Assembly (NCBI GenBank): GCA_944389025.1
Contig: CALXKU010000002.1
Span: forward strand, 101,445 to 165,444
DNA length: 64,000 bases
Reading direction: 5' to 3'
Origin: an uncultured Spirochaetaceae bacterium
GTDB lineage: Bacteria > Spirochaetota > Spirochaetia > Sphaerochaetales > Sphaerochaetaceae
The notes under the pieces are model-generated. The model had not been told where the DNA came from and did not search any database. It saw nothing but the letters and a program-made list of their open reading frames with translations. Below, in pieces: positions 8,924 to 15,491 of this stretch (its first letter is position 1; every line of letters starts with the position of its first letter). A program made the translations under genes and the position numbers.

Positions 8924-10453
8924 ATGGGAGAAAAGCAAAGGACATATATCGCGATCGATCTCAAATCGTTCTACGCATCTGTTGAGTGCAGGGAGCGTCA
9001 TCTTGACCCCTTGGATACCAACCTCGTGGTAGCCGATGAGAGCAGGACGGATAAGACGATCTGCCTTGCCGTCTCCCCATCACTGAAATCCTACGGCCTT
9101 CCAGGAAGGGTAAGGCTTTTCGAAGCTAAGGCAAAAGTCAGGGAAATCAACAGAGAGAGGGCAAAGGAGGCCCCTAGGAGGCGTCTTCATGCCAAGTCAG
9201 TGTTCCTCTCTGAACTGCGAAAAGATAAATCCCTTGCCTTGGACTTCATCGTTGCTATGCCGCGCATGGCCCTCTACATGGAATACAGCAGGAGGATATA
9301 CGGGATATATCTTAAATACGTCTCGCCGGAGGACATCCACGTATACTCGATCGATGAGGTCTTCATCGATGCAACAGACTATCTTCCCCTATATGGTAAA
9401 AACGCCCATGATTTCACTATGCGCCTCATTCTCGATGTGCTTGAAGAGACCGGAATAACGGCAACGGCGGGAATCGGAGAAAATCTCTATCTTGCAAAAA
9501 TTGCCATGGATATCATGGCAAAGCACATCCCCGCGGATGAGAACGGGGTAAGGATTGCAGAGCTTGATGAGATGGAATACAGGAGAAAACTCTGGGATCA
9601 TAAGCCCATCTCTGACTTCTGGAGAATCGGACGAGGCTATGCAGAAAAGCTCTCCGCACTACGCCTCTATACCATGGGGGATATCGCAAGATGCTCAGTT
9701 GGGAAAGAAAGCGACTACTATAGCGAAGATCTCCTATACAAGGTATTCGGAAAGAATGCCGAGCTTCTGATCGACCATGCCTGGGGCTATGAGCCATGTA
9801 CGATGAAAGACATAAAGAGCTATCAGCCAAAAGATAACAGCATAGGATCAGGACAGGTACTCTCCTGCCCTTATGAAGCAGACAAGGCCGAGATAGTTCT
9901 CAAGGAGATGGTGGATGCTCTCGCTCTTGATCTTGTCGCAAAGGGACTCGTAACGAATCAGATCGTGCTCACGGTTGGCTATGACACGGAGAATCTCAAA
10001 GATCCAGAGAGGGTGAAAGCGATCCAAGGAGGAATCAGAGAGGATCACTATGGGAGAAAGATACCGATGTATGCCCATGGAACAGCGCATACTGACGCTC
10101 TGACCTCCTCCTCAAAGAAGCTGACAAAGGCTTTCGTAGGACTCTTCGATTCCATAGTGAACAGAAAACTGCTTATAAAAAGACTCTACATAACCGCATG
10201 CAATGTCATAAGCGAGAGAGAAGCCGATACCATCGTCAGAGAAAGACAGTTAGAACTGTTCGTAGACTATGAGGAAGAGGAAAAGAGGGAAAAAGAAGCG
10301 TTTGCAGAATCCGTAAGGGAAAAAAACTTCCAGTATGCGGCACTTGAGATAAAGAAGAGGTTCGGTAAGAACGCTCTGCTGAAAGGCATAAGCCTGGAGG
10401 ATGGTGCAACAGCAAAGGAAAGAAACAGCCAGATCGGAGGGCACAGGGCATGA
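8924..10453 (+). CDS. Y-family DNA polymerase (UmuC/ImpB type)
   Basis: A 509-residue translesion polymerase. The first catalytic motif AIDLKSFYASVE has its Asp at residue 12, and the second, SIDEVFID, lies near residue 143 with the paired acidic residues. A thumb/HhH region around SDFWRIGRGYAEKLSALRL and a little-finger domain follow. Its length and companion match the UvrX/YqjW-like polymerases of Firmicutes rather than compact DinB. The ATG at 8924 is preferred over an in-frame TTG at 8888 that lies in the promoter. Its stop overlaps the YolD-like start (ATGA). Confidence 0.9.
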   Translation: MGEKQRTYIAIDLKSFYASVECRERHLDPLDTNLVVADESRTDKTICLAVSPSLKSYGLPGRVRLFEAKAKVREINRERAKEAPRRRLHAKSVFLSELRKDKSLALDFIVAMPRMALYMEYSRRIYGIYLKYVSPEDIHVYSIDEVFIDATDYLPLYGKNAHDFTMRLILDVLEETGITATAGIGENLYLAKIAMDIMAKHIPADENGVRIAELDEMEYRRKLWDHKPISDFWRIGRGYAEKLSALRLYTMGDIARCSVGKESDYYSEDLLYKVFGKNAELLIDHAWGYEPCTMKDIKSYQPKDNSIGSGQVLSCPYEADKAEIVLKEMVDALALDLVAKGLVTNQIVLTVGYDTENLKDPERVKAIQGGIREDHYGRKIPMYAHGTAHTDALTSSSKKLTKAFVGLFDSIVNRKLLIKRLYITACNVISEREADTIVRERQLELFVDYEEEEKREKEAFAESVREKNFQYAALEIKKRFGKNALLKGISLEDGATAKERNSQIGGHRA

Positions 10454-10848
10454 GTGGCAGATACGATGACATCATGGACATGAGCTATCCATACCCATCC
10501 AGACACCAGAGAATGAGCAGGAAAGAACGGGCTGCGCAGTTCTCCCCATTTGCCGCTCTCACAGGATACGGGGACATAATCGAGGAAGAGGCAAGGCATG
10601 TGGATGAGAGGCCGATGCTAAGTGATGATGAGAAAGCCATCATAAATGAGAAACTGCAAATGATTTCCACCCATCATTCTCTTCATGTGAGACTGACATG
10701 CTTCTCAGAAGACAGCCTGAAAAGAGGTGGAAAGATCACACTCAAAGAAGGCCAAGCTACAAAATTAGATAAAGAGAAAGGGACTCTGTACCTTGAAAGC
10801 GGCATCAGAGTCCATTTTGAGGATATCATATCAATTGAGATAATATGA
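10450..10848 (+). CDS. YolD-like protein
   Basis: A 132-residue protein. The N-terminal RMSRKERAAQFSPFAALTGY segment is the YolD-like family hallmark and a small beta-rich C-terminal half follows. In Firmicutes YolD-like proteins are encoded next to UvrX/YqjW-type Y-family polymerases and are thought to control them. Here the start overlaps the polymerase stop by 4 bp, which implies coupled translation and a joint role in damage tolerance. Confidence 0.85.
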   Translation: MSGRYDDIMDMSYPYPSRHQRMSRKERAAQFSPFAALTGYGDIIEEEARHVDERPMLSDDEKAIINEKLQMISTHHSLHVRLTCFSEDSLKRGGKITLKEGQATKLDKEKGTLYLESGIRVHFEDIISIEII

Positions 10849-10850
10849 AA

Positions 10851-11870
10851 TCATGGCTTACAGATTCCGCAAGGGTCGTATCCCCCCTCAATCAGTTCAT
10901 CTCTGCTCTTATCTGTGAGTTTGTAATTTTCCGAATCAGGCTCCGGAGCTCGGGAACAGGAGAGGGTATGGAAGACATCTGAATTAGTGTTGAGGATATA
11001 AGTTGCCTCATCGAGAGGAATTTCAACCTCCTCCTCTGGCGGTAAATCACTGTTAGCCCAGTTATCCCCGCTTCTGTAGTCTATCGTAACCCCTGGCTCC
11101 CAGTTCGGTATGTAGACGGCAAAATCAATATCATCACATTCAAGACAATCAGCCTCCATTATGATTCCATGGGCAAGAAGATTGTCCTCATAGAAATCAG
11201 GAGTTACCCGGACTAGCACCTTATGAGGATCATCCCCAGCGCTTCCATCCTCTTCCTTGATATGATCCGTAAGAATGTTTTCAAAGGGAAGCATACCTTT
11301 TACATTGAACGATCTCGTCCCGGTCATGAGATTTCTCCCATCATCCTGAAGACCGGAATACTGGAATCCAAGCATGTGCGAACGGTTGTATAGCCATCTG
11401 CTTTCGACCCATGAATAGTCGTTCTGAACCCAACCCGAAGGCTTTGTGGAAAGATCTCCCCGCTCATAATCAGGACAATGCTCCGCATCAAACAGCCCCA
11501 TGGCAACGCCCACCCTTCCAAGCTCATCAAGCTCTGAAAGCGAAATATAGTATTCCTCCCCGTTTTCATCGGAGACGGAGAAGGATGGAATGTTATCGTT
11601 ATACTCAATGAAAAAGACATCCTCCCCCATTTCAGCGCTTATGATATCCTCATGATTCATAATCGCCTCAATGCCTTTGGACCCAATTACGATTTCCGGG
11701 TTATCAATATCTGGATCATCCACCTCTGGATTATCCTCATCGGGTTCCTCTACGACAACATCATCATCCATGTCACCGAAATCAATGTAGTTCAGTAACA
11801 TGTCACAACCAGAAAATAGCAGCAGAACAAGTGTTAGTAGCAGTACAAGCCTTGCAGATCGTCTTCTCAT
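10851..11870 (-). CDS. Secreted DNA/RNA non-specific endonuclease, lipoprotein
   Basis: A 339-residue protein with a signal peptide ending in the lipobox LFSGC (Cys about residue 22). An acidic, low-complexity spacer follows to about residue 60. The beta-beta-alpha-metal nuclease domain contains NRSHMLG in the place of the DRGH motif and NLMTGTRSFNVKGMLPFE. The C-terminal 45 residues hold HTLSCSRAPE and YDPCGICKP, a small metal-binding-type module often attached to streptococcal and clostridial EndA-like nucleases. It probably acts outside the cell in nucleic-acid scavenging or biofilm breakdown. It overlaps the next gene upstream by 4 bp. Confidence 0.85.
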   Translation of the reverse strand: MRRRSARLVLLLTLVLLLFSGCDMLLNYIDFGDMDDDVVVEEPDEDNPEVDDPDIDNPEIVIGSKGIEAIMNHEDIISAEMGEDVFFIEYNDNIPSFSVSDENGEEYYISLSELDELGRVGVAMGLFDAEHCPDYERGDLSTKPSGWVQNDYSWVESRWLYNRSHMLGFQYSGLQDDGRNLMTGTRSFNVKGMLPFENILTDHIKEEDGSAGDDPHKVLVRVTPDFYEDNLLAHGIIMEADCLECDDIDFAVYIPNWEPGVTIDYRSGDNWANSDLPPEEEVEIPLDEATYILNTNSDVFHTLSCSRAPEPDSENYKLTDKSRDELIEGGYDPCGICKP

Positions 11871-12247
11871 CTCACATATACCTCCCTTGTGATTTTCTTA
11901 TGGGAATATCCGGCAAAGTCATCAGATGAGATCTTCCTCCATCCGTTTTTCTCTGGATCATAATGGCTATCAGAAGGATACAACCTGTTCCACCTGTAAA
12001 CGACGAGCTCAGTCACACAGTCCTGTATCTCCTCTTTCTCAAGGAAAAGAGTAGCACTCTCGGGAACAGCATCGGGGATGGGACAAAGAACTCTCTCATT
12101 CCCCTTGAAAAGGGATGCTGTGTATTCACTTACGTAGACGAAGCCAAATCTTTCAAGAATATCCGCATTGACAGTCCTATCTTTCGAAAGTCGCTTTCCA
12201 AAGAGAGTCCGCCCGCATGCGTCATCCAGCGTGATTATTACTCTCAT
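11867..12247 (-). CDS. Small conserved protein often misnamed ribonuclease Z
   Basis: A 126-residue protein. It resembles a family of about 130 residues known mainly in Firmicutes and usually left hypothetical or annotated ribonuclease Z: N-terminal VIITLDDACGRTLFGKRLSKD, central ELVVYRWNRLYPSD and C-terminal FAGYSHKKITREVY. It lacks any metallo-beta-lactamase motif, so a true RNase Z role is unlikely. It precedes and overlaps the secreted nuclease gene (ATGA), which suggests a functional link such as protection or regulation; that is inference. Confidence 0.65.
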   Translation of the reverse strand: MRVIITLDDACGRTLFGKRLSKDRTVNADILERFGFVYVSEYTASLFKGNERVLCPIPDAVPESATLFLEKEEIQDCVTELVVYRWNRLYPSDSHYDPEKNGWRKISSDDFAGYSHKKITREVYVR

Positions 12248-12301
12248 GATGTCTCATTGCCTTGATTACAAGTATAAGTTGAAATTATTGAAAATGAAAA
12301 C

Positions 12302-12327
12302 AAAAAAAGCTTCCCACAAAAGGAAGC
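12302..12327 (-). terminator. Rho-independent terminator of tRNA-Cys
   Basis: On the minus strand GCTTCC, a 7-nt loop and GGAAGC are followed by a run of seven T. It lies just after the tRNA-Cys 3' end. Confidence 0.85.
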
Positions 12328-12334
12328 CAGAAAA

Positions 12335-12408
12335 AGGTGTCGAGCGGATTCGAACCGCTGAAAGACGGTTTTGCAGACCGTTCCCTTAGGCCGCTTGGGT
12401 ACGACACC
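12335..12408 (-). tRNA. tRNA-Cys (GCA)
   Basis: A full cloverleaf can be drawn. The acceptor GGTGTCG pairs with CGACACC. The D-stem is CCC/GGG. The anticodon arm ACGGT-CTGCAAA-ACCGT gives anticodon GCA. The variable loop is 5 nt, and the T-arm AGCGG-TTCGAAT-CCGCT is perfect. The discriminator base is U, as required by cysteinyl-tRNA synthetase. CCA is not encoded. A terminator follows. Confidence 0.95.
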
Positions 12409-12421
12409 GAATGCTCTAATG

Positions 12422-12450
12422 ACTCTATCAGAAAGAACTTTCTTAATCAA
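12422..12450 (-). promoter_or_regulatory. Promoter of tRNA-Cys
   Basis: On the minus strand TTGATT (12445-12450), a 17-nt spacer and TAGAGT (12422-12427) put the transcription start a few bases before the tRNA 5' end. Confidence 0.5.
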
Positions 12451-12474
12451 GAGATGGAGATGCGTTTTGCATGA

Positions 12475-12503
12475 TTTACACCATCTTTTTCTAATTATAT
12501 AAT
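12475..12503 (+). promoter_or_regulatory. Promoter of the beta-barrel protein gene
   Basis: TTTACA (12475-12480), 17 nt and a perfect TATAAT (12498-12503). The start codon at 12526 follows AAAGGAGGG, so this is a leadered gene. Confidence 0.65.
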
Positions 12504-12525
12504 TAAATCATTCAAAGGAGGGTAT

Positions 12526-13107
12526 ATGAAAAAGTTAATCCTGACAGCATTGATCGCATTACTCCTCTGCCCTTTTCTACTTGCAGACTCAATTACAGGT
12601 TTAGGTCTTAGCGGGATATATGATGAGCCATACAGCCGTGGGGAATTCGGACTTTATACGAATTACTACTACACATTCCCGATAGATTCATCCCCTGTGA
12701 GCCTTGGATTCGGATCCCGTCTCGATTTCTCTTTCAGCATTCCACTTGATACGCTCTCGCTCGGCTTCATGAGCGGTTTTGCACTTGATGTGGAACTAGG
12801 GAAACAGAGTGCATTATATCTCATGTTTGGTCCTCAGGTGACAATGATCAGTCCCGATACGGATCCTGGCATACTAGGAATAGGAGGGGCTCTTGATGTG
12901 GGAATCACCTACTATTTCAATGAGGCGAGGACTACTGGAGGGACACTTGGAATTGTGAATTATTTTTCCGCCATACTTCCAGACGAAGGCTCTGCCTATT
13001 TCGGTTATTACGGAGGAGTATACCTGGGTATTACGATACGCTTCCAAACCCCGTTCTATGGCACTCTCCCTCCAGGATATTCATACATAGATTACATAAG
13101 CATTTAA
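12526..13107 (+). CDS. Probable outer-membrane beta-barrel protein
   Basis: A 193-residue protein with a clear signal peptide (positively charged MKK, hydrophobic core, cleavage near LLADS). The rest alternates aromatic and polar residues in short beta-type stretches rich in Gly and Tyr, for example GEFGLYTNYYYTF and GSAYFGYYGGVYLGITIRF, as in small porin-like barrels. I cannot name the family. A strong ribosome-binding site (AAAGGAGGG) and promoter precede it. It probably lies in the outer membrane of a diderm host. Confidence 0.6.
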   Translation: MKKLILTALIALLLCPFLLADSITGLGLSGIYDEPYSRGEFGLYTNYYYTFPIDSSPVSLGFGSRLDFSFSIPLDTLSLGFMSGFALDVELGKQSALYLMFGPQVTMISPDTDPGILGIGGALDVGITYYFNEARTTGGTLGIVNYFSAILPDEGSAYFGYYGGVYLGITIRFQTPFYGTLPPGYSYIDYISI

Positions 13108-13118
13108 AAAATCCCATG

Positions 13119-13157
13119 AAGCCTCTGAAAGTGGATTATACTGTTTTCGGAGGCTTT
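13119..13157 (+). terminator. Hairpin ending the barrel gene and overlapping the next start
   Basis: AAGCCTCTGAAA (13119-13130) pairs with TTTTCGGAGGCTT (13144-13156) with one mismatch. The 3' arm contains GGAGG (13149-13153), the Shine-Dalgarno of the ATG at 13159. The loop holds TATACT, a possible -10 box. It can act as a terminator for readthrough RNA while a start inside the loop would free the ribosome-binding site. Confidence 0.5.
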
Positions 13158-13158
13158 T

Positions 13159-14295
13159 ATGACAAAAGAGGTAAAAGAATATCTAGAGCGCTATGAGGAC
13201 TCGGCTTTCGTTCCTTTCGACAAGCTTGAGAGATTCATGAAGGAAGCACTGATGGGAGCCGGCGTTCCGAAAGCGGATGCGGAAATAATAGCAGCCGTGC
13301 TTATCGAGAGTGATAAGAGAGGAATAGACAGCCACGGAATCGGAAGGCTCAAACCGATATACATCGACAGGATAGATCAGGGAATACTGAATCCGGTAAC
13401 GGAAATTGAAATCATCAGGGAAGATAAGGCGACAGCAGTTCTTGACGGCCATAATGGCATGGGGCATGTTGTAGCCCATAAGGCCATGGCAATGGCGATC
13501 GACAAGGCCAAGAAGAACGGAATTGCGATGACTGCCGTCCGAAACAGCACCCATTACGGAATTGCGGGATACTATGCCACCATGGCCACGTCTGAGGACC
13601 TTATAGGTATAACAGGAACAAATGCCCGCCCATCGATCGCACCGACATTCGGAGTTGAGAACATGCTCGGTACGAACCCGCTCACCATAGGACTACCAAC
13701 CGATGATCCATTCCCATTCGTACTCGACTGCGCCACAAGCGTGAGTCAGAGAGGAAAGATCGAAGTGTATGGCAGGGCCGGCAAGGACGTTCCCCCTGGC
13801 TGGGTGATAGATGAAAGCGGAAATACAAGGGTGGATACTGCCGGAATACTCAAGGATCTCACACTCGGCAAGGCTGCGCTCACTCCCCTTGGTGGACTGG
13901 GGGAGGAGACTGCGGGATATAAGGGCTACGGATATGCGACAGTAGTGGAGATTCTTTCTGCGGCACTCCAGGATGGTGCATTCTTAAAAGCGCTTAATGG
14001 CAAAGATGAAAGTGGCAAGCCAATACCCTACCCGCTCGGGCATTTCTTCATTGCGATAGACCCCGAGTTCTTCATGGGAAGAAAGACTTTCAAGAGGATA
14101 GCTTCCGCGATTCTCAAAGATCTCAGAGAAAGCAGAAAAGCCCCCGGGCATGAGAGAATATACACTGCGGGAGAGAAGGAATATGAGGCGTATAAAATCA
14201 GGAAGGAGTACGGATGCCCCGTTCCTCCATCACTGCAGAGCGTCATAAAAGAGCTCTCTGCACGCTACGGTCTCTCAGATTCCTGGCCATTCTGA
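13159..14295 (+). CDS. Ldh2/malate-lactate-ureidoglycolate dehydrogenase family oxidoreductase
   Basis: A 378-residue NAD(P)-dependent 2-hydroxyacid dehydrogenase of the Ldh2/YlbC/MdlH-like superfamily, unrelated to classical LDH/MDH. Typical segments are ESDKRGIDSHGIGRL near residue 55, NSTHYGIAGYY around 130 and NARPSIAPTFG with GTNPLTIGLP near 175. Family members reduce or oxidise malate, lactate, sulfolactate or ureidoglycolate, and the specificity cannot be read here. Given malic enzyme and oxaloacetate decarboxylase in the window, malate is attractive but unproven. The 3' end overlaps the convergent gene by 31 bp. Confidence 0.85.
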   Translation: MTKEVKEYLERYEDSAFVPFDKLERFMKEALMGAGVPKADAEIIAAVLIESDKRGIDSHGIGRLKPIYIDRIDQGILNPVTEIEIIREDKATAVLDGHNGMGHVVAHKAMAMAIDKAKKNGIAMTAVRNSTHYGIAGYYATMATSEDLIGITGTNARPSIAPTFGVENMLGTNPLTIGLPTDDPFPFVLDCATSVSQRGKIEVYGRAGKDVPPGWVIDESGNTRVDTAGILKDLTLGKAALTPLGGLGEETAGYKGYGYATVVEILSAALQDGAFLKALNGKDESGKPIPYPLGHFFIAIDPEFFMGRKTFKRIASAILKDLRESRKAPGHERIYTAGEKEYEAYKIRKEYGCPVPPSLQSVIKELSARYGLSDSWPF

Positions 14296-15443
14296 AACAG
14301 AGCCTTTGAGACACTCGCTATCGCTTCGAAGTTATGGTCGGCGGGGATGAATATCGTACTCTTTGTACGCTTTAATAGTATTCCCCCGTCGATGAACTCA
14401 ACCGAGTATATTCCAAGGTTCATTCTGGAGTTATCATACCCCTGGAAAGCATCAGCGTAATAAAGGACCTTGGATTTTCCCGCCTCGATAGTGAAGTTCT
14501 TAGTATGTTTTGGACCGTAATTCATTCCGACAGAAAGACTGAACACCTGGCTTGTAGCCCCATCATAGAGAGCCCAGGGGGCATCCATGCGGCCAAGATA
14601 GTTCTCTACGAGGAATATGTTGGGAAAGCTGTCTATCATATCGGCCGGCGTAAATGAGAAGAATATCTGCTGAAGGCGTGGGTTTATCACGCTTATCCAG
14701 CCGTTCTTAGCCCTATCAGGAATCTTTCCAAGAAGATAATCGTAAGTACCGGTAGGAGATGGGACATAAGAAGCGTCAGCCGTTCCACCCTTCACAAGAG
14801 GTGTCTTTTTCAGATCATCGAAAACCGGACCGGAGAGGAAGCGGTTGTTAGCCAGCTCCCGTACCGCCGTATGGTATGCGGAGAAATTTCTGGCGTTCGT
14901 ATCTATGAAACATCCGGTTTCAAAGAAAGGGGCTCCAAACATAACAGAATGGGACGGGGATGCCAGAAGGCTCTCCTCTCCCGTATTCGTAATTCTGATC
15001 GCCGTATAAAGCACAGGCTGGGATGGGATTACAAGATCGACCTTCTCGAGGCGGTATCTGTTACCCTCCTCCCTGCTTTTCATCTCAGAGAGCCTCCATA
15101 TGCCACCATATCGCTCCTCGGTACCATATTTCCTCACACTCCAGTAAGTATTGCTGCTGGTTATGTGATCCTCAGAGGCGAATGGGAATGTGAAGTAGCT
15201 TCCCCCCGCCTGATAGAGGCTCTGCTTCATCTGATACCACTCCCCGTTCGCATCGGATAGCACACCGCTACCGGTCCCGCGGAAATACGGCAGACAGAGA
15301 GGGTTAACCCGCGCACCTGAGATGCATGTGTTCGAAAGCTCGAGGCAGACTTCGCCCTGATCTTCTATAACTACGTTTATTATGTCATTGCTCATATAGG
15401 TGGCATTCCTGCCCTCCCAGAGCGGTATGCGTCGAATATCCAT
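14265..15443 (-). CDS. Uncharacterised protein paired with a GH36-like gene
   Basis: A 392-residue cytoplasmic-looking protein without signal or membrane segments. I do not recognise a named family. Its beta-rich composition with repeated aromatic strands (GGSYFTFPFASEDHITSS, YGGIWRLSEM) and the segment FEAIASVSKALFQ near the end would fit a galactose-mutarotase-like or carbohydrate-binding beta-sandwich. The ATG at 15443 has AGAGAGG 7 nt upstream, better than the GTG at 15476. It is divergent from the GH36 homologue with 48 bp between starts, so the two probably share control and substrate. Confidence 0.6.
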   Translation of the reverse strand: MDIRRIPLWEGRNATYMSNDIINVVIEDQGEVCLELSNTCISGARVNPLCLPYFRGTGSGVLSDANGEWYQMKQSLYQAGGSYFTFPFASEDHITSSNTYWSVRKYGTEERYGGIWRLSEMKSREEGNRYRLEKVDLVIPSQPVLYTAIRITNTGEESLLASPSHSVMFGAPFFETGCFIDTNARNFSAYHTAVRELANNRFLSGPVFDDLKKTPLVKGGTADASYVPSPTGTYDYLLGKIPDRAKNGWISVINPRLQQIFFSFTPADMIDSFPNIFLVENYLGRMDAPWALYDGATSQVFSLSVGMNYGPKHTKNFTIEAGKSKVLYYADAFQGYDNSRMNLGIYSVEFIDGGILLKRTKSTIFIPADHNFEAIASVSKALFQNGQESERP

Positions 15444-15491
15444 GGAAAAAACCTCTCTGCTATAATATAATATCACGGAAAGAGGCTCTTA

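Noticed and set aside
11867..12247. Ribonuclease Z identity of the 126-residue protein
   Set aside because: Homologues are often so named, but no HxHxDH motif or MBL fold is present.
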